From Burkholderiales bacterium (GTDB lineage Bacteria; Pseudomonadota; Gammaproteobacteria; Burkholderiales; Burkholderiaceae_C): a stretch of 44,176 bases of DNA. The position numbers and the translations under genes are program-made. Every line of letters begins with the position of its first letter. Within the stretch, counting starts at the first letter, position 1. Where the stretch lies: NCBI GenBank assembly GCA_026932235.1, contig JAIXKR010000064.1, positions 6,538-50,713 of the forward strand, written 5' to 3'. Positions 29,402-36,707 of the stretch are shown here, in pieces. Below the pieces are notes generated by a model. The model saw only the letters and a list, made by a program, of their open reading frames with translations. It was not told the origin of the DNA and searched no databases.

Positions 29402-31255
29402 ATGATCCGGTATCGGGACAGCAGGGTCGGCGGCTGCCTGAGCGCAGTATTCGAGCGCGATGCCGACGGCGTCGAGCGGCTGCGTTCCACGGAGGCGCTG
29501 TTGCCCTACCCCGAGCGGCTCACCGATCGTCTGGAGCAGTTTGCGCGCGAGGCCCCGGCGCGTACGCTCGCGGCTCGGCGCGAGCGCGGCGGCGACTGGC
29601 GGCACATCGGCTACCTGGAGATGCTGAACCGGGCGCGTGCGGTCGGCCAGGCTTTGGTCGATCGCGGCCTGTCGGCCGAGCGGCCGGTGGCGATCCTCTC
29701 CGGCAACGACCTCGAGCACCTGACGCTTGCGCTCGGCGCCATGTGGGCCGGAATTCCCTACGCGCCGATCTCGACCGCCTATTCGCTGATCTCGCAGGAT
29801 TTCGGCAGGCTGCGCCACATCCTCGACACGCTCACGCCTGGGCTGGTGTTCGCCTCGGGCCCCGAGTACGCGCGGGCGATCGATGCGGTGGTCGACCCCG
29901 CGGTCGAACTGGTACTGACCGAAGGCCGCATCCGCGGCCGCGCGCACACGCCCTTCGATGCGCTGGCCGGCACGGCGCCGGGGACCGGTGTCGATGATGC
30001 GCACGCGCGGGTCGGGCCGGACACGATCGTGAAGTTCCTTTTCACCTCGGGCTCGACGCGGGTGCCCAAGGGCGTCGTCAACACGCACCGCATGCTGTGC
30101 GCGAACCAGCAGATGCTCCGTCAGGGCATGGCATTCCTCGCCGACGAAGCCCCGGTGCTGGTCGACTGGCTGCCGTGGAATCACACCTTCGGTGGCAATC
30201 ACAACGTCGGCATCGTGATCTACAACGGCGGCAGCCTGTACATCGACGACGGCAAGCCGACCGCTCAGGGGATCGGCGAGACGCTGCGCAACCTGCGCGA
30301 GATCTCGCCGACGGTCTACTTCAACGTGCCCAAGGGCTTCGAGGAGATCGTTGCGGCGATGCGCGGCGACGAGCAGCTGCGCCGGTCGCTGCTGCGGCGC
30401 GTGCGCGCTTTCATGTTCGCCGGCGCCGGTCTCGCGCAGCCGGTCTGGGACGAACTCGACCGCCTCGCCGAGGCGACGCTGGGCGAGCGCATCCCGATGA
30501 TCACCGGCCTGGGGATGACCGAGACGGCGCCCACGTGCACGCTCGCGTTGCGTGCCGGCGAGGTGCGTTCGGGGCACATCGGCCTGCCCTGCCCGGGCGT
30601 CGAGGTGAAGCTGGTGCCGACCGACGGCAAGAACGAGATCCGTTTCCGCGGCCCGAACGTGATGCCCGGATACTGGCGGCTGCCCGAAGCCAGCGCGCAG
30701 GCGTTCGACGAGGAGGGCTTCTACCGCACCGGGGACGCGGCGAAGTGGCTCGACCCCGGGGATCCGCGCAAGGGGCTGCTCTTCGACGGGCGCATCGCCG
30801 AGGACTTCAAGCTGTCGACGGGGACGTTCGTGAGCGTGGGCCCGCTGCGGGCGCGCGTCATTGCCGCCGGTGCGCCGTGCGTGCAGGACGTCGTGATCAC
30901 CGGGATCGACCGGGACGAGGTCGGCATGCTCGTGTTTCCGCGGCTGGACGCGTGCCGCGGCCTGGCCGGTGCGGGCGACGACATCGACGCCGCCGAGGTG
31001 CTGCGGCATCCAGCGGTGCTCGCGTTCTTCCAGGCGCTGGTCGACCGCATGTGGCGCGACGGCAGCGGCAGCGCCAGCCGCATTGCGCGTGCGCTGCTGA
31101 TGAGCGATGCGCCGTCGATCGACCGCGACGAATTGACCGACAAGGGCTCGATCAATCAGCGCGCCGTGCTGCGCAACCGCGCCGAACTGGTCGAGCGGCT
31201 GCATGGCGACGCCGCGGCGGGCCAGGATCCGGTCCTGCTGCCGCGCGTCGAATGA
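29402..31255 (+). CDS. Feruloyl-CoA synthase-like AMP-forming acyl-CoA ligase
   Basis: Activates a carboxylic acid as adenylate and then CoA thioester; closest by eye to feruloyl-CoA synthase, which starts degradation of ferulate and p-coumarate. The 617 residues include VVNTHRMLCANQQMLRQ, VLVDWLPWNHTFGGNHN, LYIDDGKPT and PTVYFNVPKGFEE, blocks I know from that family, then the adenylation motif GLGMTETAP, the hinge-region FRGPNVMPGYW and FYRTGDAAKW, and the C-terminal DGRIAEDFKLSTGTFVSVGPLR. The phosphate loop reads TSGSTRVPKG, with Arg220 where Gly is usual. Start ATG 29402 (MIRYRDSRVGG) is chosen; the 5' extension in frame is Arg/Pro-rich and unlike protein. It heads a plus-strand run with a binding protein and a MarR regulator. 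Confidence 0.88.
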   Translation: MIRYRDSRVGGCLSAVFERDADGVERLRSTEALLPYPERLTDRLEQFAREAPARTLAARRERGGDWRHIGYLEMLNRARAVGQALVDRGLSAERPVAILSGNDLEHLTLALGAMWAGIPYAPISTAYSLISQDFGRLRHILDTLTPGLVFASGPEYARAIDAVVDPAVELVLTEGRIRGRAHTPFDALAGTAPGTGVDDAHARVGPDTIVKFLFTSGSTRVPKGVVNTHRMLCANQQMLRQGMAFLADEAPVLVDWLPWNHTFGGNHNVGIVIYNGGSLYIDDGKPTAQGIGETLRNLREISPTVYFNVPKGFEEIVAAMRGDEQLRRSLLRRVRAFMFAGAGLAQPVWDELDRLAEATLGERIPMITGLGMTETAPTCTLALRAGEVRSGHIGLPCPGVEVKLVPTDGKNEIRFRGPNVMPGYWRLPEASAQAFDEEGFYRTGDAAKWLDPGDPRKGLLFDGRIAEDFKLSTGTFVSVGPLRARVIAAGAPCVQDVVITGIDRDEVGMLVFPRLDACRGLAGAGDDIDAAEVLRHPAVLAFFQALVDRMWRDGSGSASRIARALLMSDAPSIDRDELTDKGSINQRAVLRNRAELVERLHGDAAAGQDPVLLPRVE

Positions 31256-31299
31256 TCCACGAAGGGCCGGCAGGCCCGCAACCTGGGGATAGACGAAGT

Positions 31300-32436
31300 A
31301 TGAGAACCGCAAGGAAGCTGATTGCCGCCGGCCTGATCGTCGGCGTCGCGCTGAGCGCGCGCGCCGAGCTCACGGTCGGCGTCGTCCTGTCGCTCTCCGG
31401 CCCCGCGTCGGGCCTGGGCATCCCGACCCACAACGGCTTCAAGCTCTGGCCCGACAGCATCGCCGGGCAGAAGCTGAAGATGATCGTGCTCGACGACGCG
31501 ACCGATCCCGCGACCGGCGTGAAGAACGTCCGGCGCCTGGTCACCGACGACAAGGTGGACGTGATCCTCGGCTCGACGACGACGCCGATCTCGGTGGCGA
31601 TGGCCGAGGAAGCCGCGCAATCGGGGACCTTGCAGATCGCGATCTCGCCGCCGCCGCTGCCGCCGGGCAAGGACACCTGGACCTTTCGCATGGCGCACTC
31701 GGCGACGGTGATCGCACACCCGATGGTCGCCCACATGAAGAAGCACGGCGTGAAGAACGTCGGCTTTCTGGGGTACACCGACGCCTACGGCGAGAGCTGG
31801 CTCAAGGAATTCGGTGCCGTCGCGGAGCAGGCGGGCCTGAAGATGACGGCGATCGAGCGCTTCCAGCGAACCGACACCGGCGTGACGGCGCAGGCGCTGA
31901 AGCTGGTGTCGGCGAATCCCGATGCCATCCTCGTCGTGGCTTCGGGCTCGGGTGCCGCGATGCCGCACCGGGCGCTGGTCGAGCGCGGCTTCAAGGGCAG
32001 GATCTACCAGACGCATGCCGCAGCCTCGCGCGATCTGATGCGGGTGGGCGGCAAGGACGTCGAAGGGAGTTATGTCGTTTCGGGACCGGCGACGGTGGCC
32101 GAACAACTCCCCGACGCCAACCCGTCCAAGAAGGCGGCGCTCGACTACGTGCAGAAGTACGACAAGGCATACGGCGCGGGCATGCGCAACCAGTTCGCCG
32201 CGCACGCCTACGACACGCTGATGGTGCTGGAGAAGGTGGTGCCGATGGCCTTGCGCAAGGCCGAGCCCGGAACCCGGGAGTTCCGCGCCGCGTTGCGCGA
32301 CGCCATGGAAAACATGGGGCCGCTGCCGGTCTCGCAGGGCGTCCTGAATTTCACCAAGAGCGACCACTGGGGTTTCACCAACGACAGTGCGGTGGTGCTC
32401 AAGGTCGTCAACGGCGACTGGGAGGTCCAGCCCTAG
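31300..32436 (+). CDS. Periplasmic substrate-binding protein, branched-chain amino acid / aromatic acid type
   Basis: A 378-residue ABC transporter binding protein with signal peptide MRTARKLIAAGLIVGVALSARA. The mature start ELTVGVVLSLSGPASGLGIPTHNGFKLWPD and later VDVILGSTTTPISVAMAEEAAQSGTLQIAISPP match the Peripla_BP_6 / LivK-like fold, which includes binding proteins for aromatic acids such as CouP. Lying 44 bp behind a feruloyl-CoA-synthase-like gene, it probably binds a hydroxycinnamate or related aromatic acid; that is inference from context. No permease or ATPase genes follow, so its transporter partners must be elsewhere, or it shares those of another system. Confidence 0.87.
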   Translation: MRTARKLIAAGLIVGVALSARAELTVGVVLSLSGPASGLGIPTHNGFKLWPDSIAGQKLKMIVLDDATDPATGVKNVRRLVTDDKVDVILGSTTTPISVAMAEEAAQSGTLQIAISPPPLPPGKDTWTFRMAHSATVIAHPMVAHMKKHGVKNVGFLGYTDAYGESWLKEFGAVAEQAGLKMTAIERFQRTDTGVTAQALKLVSANPDAILVVASGSGAAMPHRALVERGFKGRIYQTHAAASRDLMRVGGKDVEGSYVVSGPATVAEQLPDANPSKKAALDYVQKYDKAYGAGMRNQFAAHAYDTLMVLEKVVPMALRKAEPGTREFRAALRDAMENMGPLPVSQGVLNFTKSDHWGFTNDSAVVLKVVNGDWEVQP

Positions 32437-32487
32437 CCCCGCCGGGTGTTGCCCTCGTCCCGGCATCGCGGGGTCCGAGAGCCGCAG

Positions 32488-32973
32488 ATGAACGACGCCG
32501 ATCCCGCCCCGTCCGTGAGCGACGATGCCAAACCCGAACTCGATCCGTCGTGCCTGCAGCACCTGCTGGGCTACCAGCTTGCGCAGGCGAACGTGCCGAT
32601 CCGCAGGATCTTCCTGAAGAACATCGGCGCGTCGTTTCAGCTGGGCCCGGTCGAGTTCACCGTGCTGTCGCTGGTGGCGAACAACCGCGACGTCACCCAG
32701 AAGCAGCTCTCGCGGACGCTGTCGGTTTCGGCACCCAACATCACCGCGCTGCTCGACCGCCTGGAGCAACGTGGGCTGCTGACTCGCCTGCGCAGCCAGA
32801 GCGACCGGCGCTCGCAGGTGATCCGCCTCACGGGCACCGGCGCCGCGCTCGCCCGCAAGGCGCTCGAGGTGTCGCAGACCATGGAGCACGAGGCGCTGAG
32901 CCATCTGAGCCGCGGCGAGCGTGGGATCCTGATCGAGCTTCTGCAGAAGGTCGCGCGCCACGGACGGCCCTGA
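32488..32973 (+). CDS. MarR-family transcriptional regulator
   Basis: A 161-residue winged-helix regulator. The core LGPVEFTVLSLVANNRDVTQKQLSRTLSVSAPNITALLDRLEQRGLLTRLRSQSDRRSQVIRLTGTG holds the helix-turn-helix (about residues 60-100) and the wing with the family's DRR motif. The flanking helices give the dimer interface. By place it is likely the regulator of the ligase and binding-protein genes upstream, as CouR and FerR (both MarR type, released by hydroxycinnamoyl-CoA) do in known systems; that is inference. Start ATG 32488 (MNDADPAP) is preferred over TTG 32446. It ends 38 bp from the 3' end of a tRNA gene on the other strand. Confidence 0.88.
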   Translation: MNDADPAPSVSDDAKPELDPSCLQHLLGYQLAQANVPIRRIFLKNIGASFQLGPVEFTVLSLVANNRDVTQKQLSRTLSVSAPNITALLDRLEQRGLLTRLRSQSDRRSQVIRLTGTGAALARKALEVSQTMEHEALSHLSRGERGILIELLQKVARHGRP

Positions 32974-32994
32974 GGTCGGCGCCGCGTCTGCGGT

Positions 32995-33014
32995 GCCAAG
33001 CCGTGGCGCTTGGC
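32995..33014. terminator. Hairpin candidate between marR-type gene and tRNA-Arg
   Basis: GCCAAGC (32995-33001) and GCTTGGC (33008-33014) form a 7-bp inverted repeat with a 6-nt loop. Read on the minus strand, one arm begins with the discriminator base and CCA end of the tRNA. It may end transcription from either side, but no T-run follows on either strand, so support is modest. Confidence 0.35.
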
Positions 33015-33087
33015 CCGCCCGGCGTGACTCGAACACGCAACCCCCGGCTTAGAAGGCCGGTGCTCTATCCGGTTGAGCTACGGGCGG
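33011..33087 (-). tRNA. tRNA-Arg (anticodon UCU)
   Basis: The minus strand folds as a complete tRNA of 77 nt including an encoded CCA. Acceptor stem CCGCCCG pairs with CGGGCGG; the D stem is GCTC/GAGC; the anticodon stem CCGGC/GCCGG holds the 7-base loop CTTCTAA with anticodon TCT; the T stem GCGTG/CACGC holds TTCGAGT. The discriminator base is G. It reads AGA (and AGG by wobble) codons, rare in a genome this GC-rich. A minus-strand TAGAAT lies at 33205-33200, about 113 bp upstream. The 3' end faces the MarR gene. Confidence 0.95.
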
Positions 33088-33240
33088 AATGGGATGGCTG
33101 GCCGGGGGCCGACCGGCAGCCCGGGATCACCGCGGGAAACGACGAACGCGCCGTCGACACCTTCGGCGCATGCACCGACGGCCACGCTGCGGGCGGCCGA
33201 TTCTAGGGGGGTGCGCAGGTGCCTCGACTCGGGTCGGCGA

Positions 33241-33933
33241 TCAGCGCGGCTTGTACTGCTCCGGGCCGAACAGCACTTCGCGGGCGCGCTCGTCCTGCAC
33301 CGGCCGGCGACGGTCGGAGAGCACCTCGAGCCCGCGCACGACGGCCGGCCGCGCGGCGATCTCGTCGAACCAGCCCTTGAGGTGCGGGTACTCGTTCCAG
33401 TCGATGCCCTGGCTCTTCCAACTGCGCAGCCAAGGGAAGACGGCGATGTCGGCGATCGAATAATGGGCGCCGCCGAGATAGCGGCTGCCGGCCAGGCGGC
33501 GGTTCATGACGCCGTAGAGTCGCCGCGCTTCGTTCGTGTAGCGCTCGATGGCGTAGGGGATCCTTTCGGGCGCGTAGACGCGGAAGTGGTGTGCCTGACC
33601 GAGCATCGGCCCGACGCTGCCCATCTGGAACATCAGCCATTGCAGCACCTCGTACTTGCCGCGCGTGCTCTCGGGCAGCAGGCGCCCGCTCTTGCCCGCG
33701 AGATAGAGCAGGATCGCGCCCGACTCGAAGACGCCGATGGGCCTGCCGTCGGGACCGTCGGGATCGACGATCGCGGGAATCTTGTTGTTCGGGCTGATCG
33801 CCAGGAAGGCGGGCTCGAACTGCTCGCCGCGGCCGATGTCGACGGCCGTGGCGCGGTAGGGCAGCCCGCACTCCTCGAGCATGATGTGCACCTTGTGCCC
33901 GTTGGGCGTGGGCCACGAATACACTTCGATCAT
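33241..33933 (-). CDS. Glutathione S-transferase family protein, YfcG/YghU-like
   Basis: A 230-residue cytosolic thioredoxin-fold plus helical-domain protein. The opening MIEVYSWPTPNGHKVHIMLEECGLPY carries the TPNGHK pattern typical of the YfcG/YghU (nu class) group, which act as glutathione-dependent disulfide reductases instead of classical transferases. NNKIPAIVDPDG (cis-Pro) and FESGAILLYLA (Glu-Ser binding the glutathione glutamyl group) are intact, and the C-terminal domain shows YSIADIAVFPWLRSW. GGAAAGGG upstream of ATG 33933 is a usable ribosome site. It is divergent from an unknown gene across 54 bp; on its own strand it stands upstream of the tRNA. No operon partner is evident. Confidence 0.9.
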   Translation of the reverse strand: MIEVYSWPTPNGHKVHIMLEECGLPYRATAVDIGRGEQFEPAFLAISPNNKIPAIVDPDGPDGRPIGVFESGAILLYLAGKSGRLLPESTRGKYEVLQWLMFQMGSVGPMLGQAHHFRVYAPERIPYAIERYTNEARRLYGVMNRRLAGSRYLGGAHYSIADIAVFPWLRSWKSQGIDWNEYPHLKGWFDEIAARPAVVRGLEVLSDRRRPVQDERAREVLFGPEQYKPR

Positions 33934-33987
33934 CGCAGGACCCTTTCCCTTGCAGCGCCGCGCGGCCGCGTCGGCGCACTCTAAACC

Positions 33988-34665
33988 ATGCTCGAAGGCT
34001 TCAAGCGCTGGCTGACCCGCAAGCCGCCACGGGACAGGCAGTCCGGGGCGTCGGCCGAGCCGGGGTCGTTCAACGACTGGTCGCGGCGTGCGCAGGTGCA
34101 GATCCGCACGCCGCGCGACGGGCACGGCGTGATCGTCGATGGCAAGTCGGGCGACGTTCCCTGGCGTCTCGAATGGGGGGCGTCGCAACGGCCTTACGTC
34201 CTCGGGCAGGAACTGCGCATTCGCGCGGCACTCCCGCTGCCGCAGGACCTGCAGGCGGTCGTCCTCAACCGCCCGTTGCAGGAGGCGATCGAGAAGACGA
34301 TGTTCGAGCAGTACGTCGAGGGCGTGCAGACGCGACTGGACACCGACACACCTGCGGAGATGCGCTGGGTGGTGATGTATCCCAAGCTCGGCCGCGCCGA
34401 ACTCGGCGCGCTGCAGGAACGCTATGCGGCGGCAGCCAGCGCCGCGCCGTGGCTGCAGCAGTGGCTGGGGGGCACATTGGGGCCGGCGCTGCTGGCCTTG
34501 CGCAGCGACCCCGCGTCGGCCTTCGTGCTGATGGTCAACCGCGGCCGGATGACGCTGCGCGCCGAGCTCGACGAGGCCTCGGCCGCGGCGTTCGAACCCT
34601 ATCTTCGCGTGTTCGAGATCGCGCTGCGCGAGGCGCGCGGTGTCCCCAACGACGCCGCCGACTAG
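33988..34665 (+). CDS. Conserved-looking protein of unknown function (225 aa)
   Basis: A soluble, probably cytosolic protein of 225 residues that I cannot place in a named family. There is no signal peptide or membrane segment. A basic N-terminus (MLEGFKRWLTRKPPRDRQ) precedes a mixed alpha/beta body with WRLEWGASQRPYVLGQELRIRAALPLPQDLQAVVLNRPL, where a strand-rich part leads into a helical end (about 95-225). GC skew by codon position and the clean start (ATG directly after CTAAACC) support a real gene. It is divergent from the GST gene and stands 82 bp before the FimV-like gene; a TAGAGT box between them suggests separate promoters. Confidence 0.75.
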   Translation: MLEGFKRWLTRKPPRDRQSGASAEPGSFNDWSRRAQVQIRTPRDGHGVIVDGKSGDVPWRLEWGASQRPYVLGQELRIRAALPLPQDLQAVVLNRPLQEAIEKTMFEQYVEGVQTRLDTDTPAEMRWVVMYPKLGRAELGALQERYAAAASAAPWLQQWLGGTLGPALLALRSDPASAFVLMVNRGRMTLRAELDEASAAAFEPYLRVFEIALREARGVPNDAAD

Positions 34666-34713
34666 GCCCAGGCGACACCCGGATCCGGGTGTGAGCGCCC
34701 GATGCCGGCATGC

Positions 34714-34719
34714 TAGAGT
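34714..34719 (+). promoter_or_regulatory. TAGAGT -10-like box before the FimV-like gene
   Basis: TAGAGT lies 28 nt before ATG 34748, in a gap of 82 bp, and resembles the TAGAAT boxes seen elsewhere in the window. The -35 is not clear. Confidence 0.3.
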
Positions 34720-34747
34720 CGCCGCGCGCTGCCCCACGCGATTTCGC

Positions 34748-36673
34748 ATGCAGAAGAAGCGGCTCCAGACCCTCATCGTTCCTTGCTTGGCGGCCCTGAT
34801 CGCAGTCGATGCGGCTGCGCTGGGCTTTGCGCCGGTGGAGCCGTCGACCCCTCTGGGCCAGCCCCTGAACCATGTGATCGGGTTGCAGCTGGAGGCCGGC
34901 GAGTCCCTGAGTCCCGAATGCGTCGCCGCCGACGTCGTCGTCGGCGAGACGCGCCTGGCGCCCGACCTGGTGACGGCACGGCTCGAGCGCAGCGGCGAAT
35001 CCCAGGTGCTGCGCGTGCGAACACGCGTGCCGGTTGACGAACCGCTGGTGGCGATGACGCTGGGGCTGGGTTGCCCGGTCAGATTGCAGCGGCGTTTCGT
35101 CGTCTTTGCCGATCCGGTGGGCGGGAGCACGCCGAGCGCGCCGCTCATGCTGGCACCGGCCGAAGACGTCGCGACGGTGGCCCAGGCCGATGCCGCCGGG
35201 CAGCCACCAGCGCGCGAGCACGTACGCACGCCCGCCGCCACCGAACCCGCGGCCGAGGCCGCACGCGCGCCGGGAGGTGCCATGCGCGCGGCACCGCGTC
35301 GACGTGCAGGCCCCCGCGCGGCGGCGGCGCAGCCGGCGGCGCCATCCGCAGCGGCGCGCGTGCGGGCGCGGCCACGCCTGCGGCTGGATGACGAGCCGCC
35401 GACGGGCTCGGGCAGCGGCGATGCCGCGAAGCTGGCGGCCGCCGAGGCCAGCGTCCGCGCCCAGGCGCAGGCACGCGCGCTCGAAGAGGAGGGCGCCCGT
35501 GCAGCCGCCGAGGCGGCGTCCGCCGCGGCGGCACGCATCGCGGCGCTGGAGCAGGCGATCGAACGCATGCGCGCCGACGCCGCCGCCGATCGCCAGGGGC
35601 TGCTGCAATTGCGGCAGAGCGCCGCCGAGGCCGAGTCACGCGGGCAGTGGGCATCGTGGCTGCTCGCGCTCACGGGCCTGCTGACGCTGCTGTGCGCCTG
35701 GCTGCTGATGAAGCTGCGCCGCCTGCAGCGGCAGAGCGCGCAGGCCTGGGCGCGCATCGCCGCGGGAGGGCTGGGGCCGTCGGCCGTGGCCGCGGGTGAA
35801 ACGCCTTTGCGCGCCACTGCATCCTCGACCTCGACCTCGCCCGCGACCGGCAGCGATTCGAGCACGAGTCCGGGTCTGCTGCTCCCGGCGCGCGAGCCGA
35901 CCAACGGGGCCGAAGGCCTGCAAGGTGCGCCGGGCGCGGCCGAGCGCACCGAAGTCCTGCCGGTGGGTTGGCGCGCAGACGACGACGAGCCGCGCGACGT
36001 GTCGATCGAGGAACTCATCGACCTCGAGCAGCAGGCCGAGTTCTTCGTCGTCCTCGGGCAGGAGGAGGCGGCCATCGACCTGCTCGTCGACCACCTGCGC
36101 AAGACCGGCGGCGGCAGCCCGATGCCCTACCTGAAGCTGCTCGAGATCTACCGCCGGCGCGGCGATCACGAGGCCTATGAGCGCACGCGCGCGCGCTTCA
36201 ACCACCGCTTCAACGCCTATGCCCCGCAGTGGGATGCCGACCCGAGCGAGGGGCGCGCGCTGGACGAGTACCCGGCGATCATCGCCCGCCTGCAGCAGGT
36301 GTGGCGTGTGCCGCTGGATGCGATGGCCGAGCTCGAGGCGCTGCTGTTTCGCAAGGCGCGCGGCGAGCTGTTCGACCTGGCGGCCTATCGCGACCTGATC
36401 TTCCTGTATTCGCTCGCGCGCGATCTGCTGGACCGGGAGGCGCTGGAATCGGGCAGCGTCGACGTGCTGCTGCCGATCAGCGAAGGCGGTGACCGCACTC
36501 AGCCGATGTCGCTCGACGACCTGCCTCCGGCGGAGGATTCGGGGCTGATGGCGCTGGACCAGCCGACGGTACCGGTGGACCTGGACGTGACGCAGCCGAT
36601 GAGCCCCGAGAGCCTCTTCGGCGAGAGCGGCCCCGCGGCCGGCGGCAACGGGCGTCGGCGACGCAGCGGATAG
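34748..36673 (+). CDS. FimV/HubP-like inner-membrane protein
   Basis: A 641-residue protein with the layout of FimV, the polar hub and type IV pilus/type II secretion assembly factor. Residues 1-~25 form a signal peptide; about 25-120 resemble the FimV N-terminal domain (LGFAPVEPSTPLGQPLNHVIGLQLEAGE ... GCPVRLQRRFVVFADP). Then comes a Pro/Ala/Arg-rich linker, a coiled coil (about 225-295, AEASVRAQAQARALEEE...), one membrane span (about 304-322), an acidic Ser/Thr-rich cytoplasmic linker, and a helical TPR-like end (VSIEELIDLEQQAEFFVVLGQEEAAIDLLVDHL on). I see no LysM motif in the periplasmic part, unlike classical FimV. The start ATG 34748 opens the signal sequence. A role in polar organisation or pilus assembly is inferred from architecture. 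Confidence 0.8.
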   Translation: MQKKRLQTLIVPCLAALIAVDAAALGFAPVEPSTPLGQPLNHVIGLQLEAGESLSPECVAADVVVGETRLAPDLVTARLERSGESQVLRVRTRVPVDEPLVAMTLGLGCPVRLQRRFVVFADPVGGSTPSAPLMLAPAEDVATVAQADAAGQPPAREHVRTPAATEPAAEAARAPGGAMRAAPRRRAGPRAAAAQPAAPSAAARVRARPRLRLDDEPPTGSGSGDAAKLAAAEASVRAQAQARALEEEGARAAAEAASAAAARIAALEQAIERMRADAAADRQGLLQLRQSAAEAESRGQWASWLLALTGLLTLLCAWLLMKLRRLQRQSAQAWARIAAGGLGPSAVAAGETPLRATASSTSTSPATGSDSSTSPGLLLPAREPTNGAEGLQGAPGAAERTEVLPVGWRADDDEPRDVSIEELIDLEQQAEFFVVLGQEEAAIDLLVDHLRKTGGGSPMPYLKLLEIYRRRGDHEAYERTRARFNHRFNAYAPQWDADPSEGRALDEYPAIIARLQQVWRVPLDAMAELEALLFRKARGELFDLAAYRDLIFLYSLARDLLDREALESGSVDVLLPISEGGDRTQPMSLDDLPPAEDSGLMALDQPTVPVDLDVTQPMSPESLFGESGPAAGGNGRRRRSG

Positions 36674-36707
36674 GGCCGGCGCGGCGCCCCCGGGGCGGCG
36701 CGTGGTC

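Noticed and set aside
36674-36707. GC-rich gap between the FimV-like gene and the aminotransferase as a bidirectional terminator
   Set aside because: The CCCC/GGGG core pairs for only 4 bp before mismatches; no T-runs on either side.
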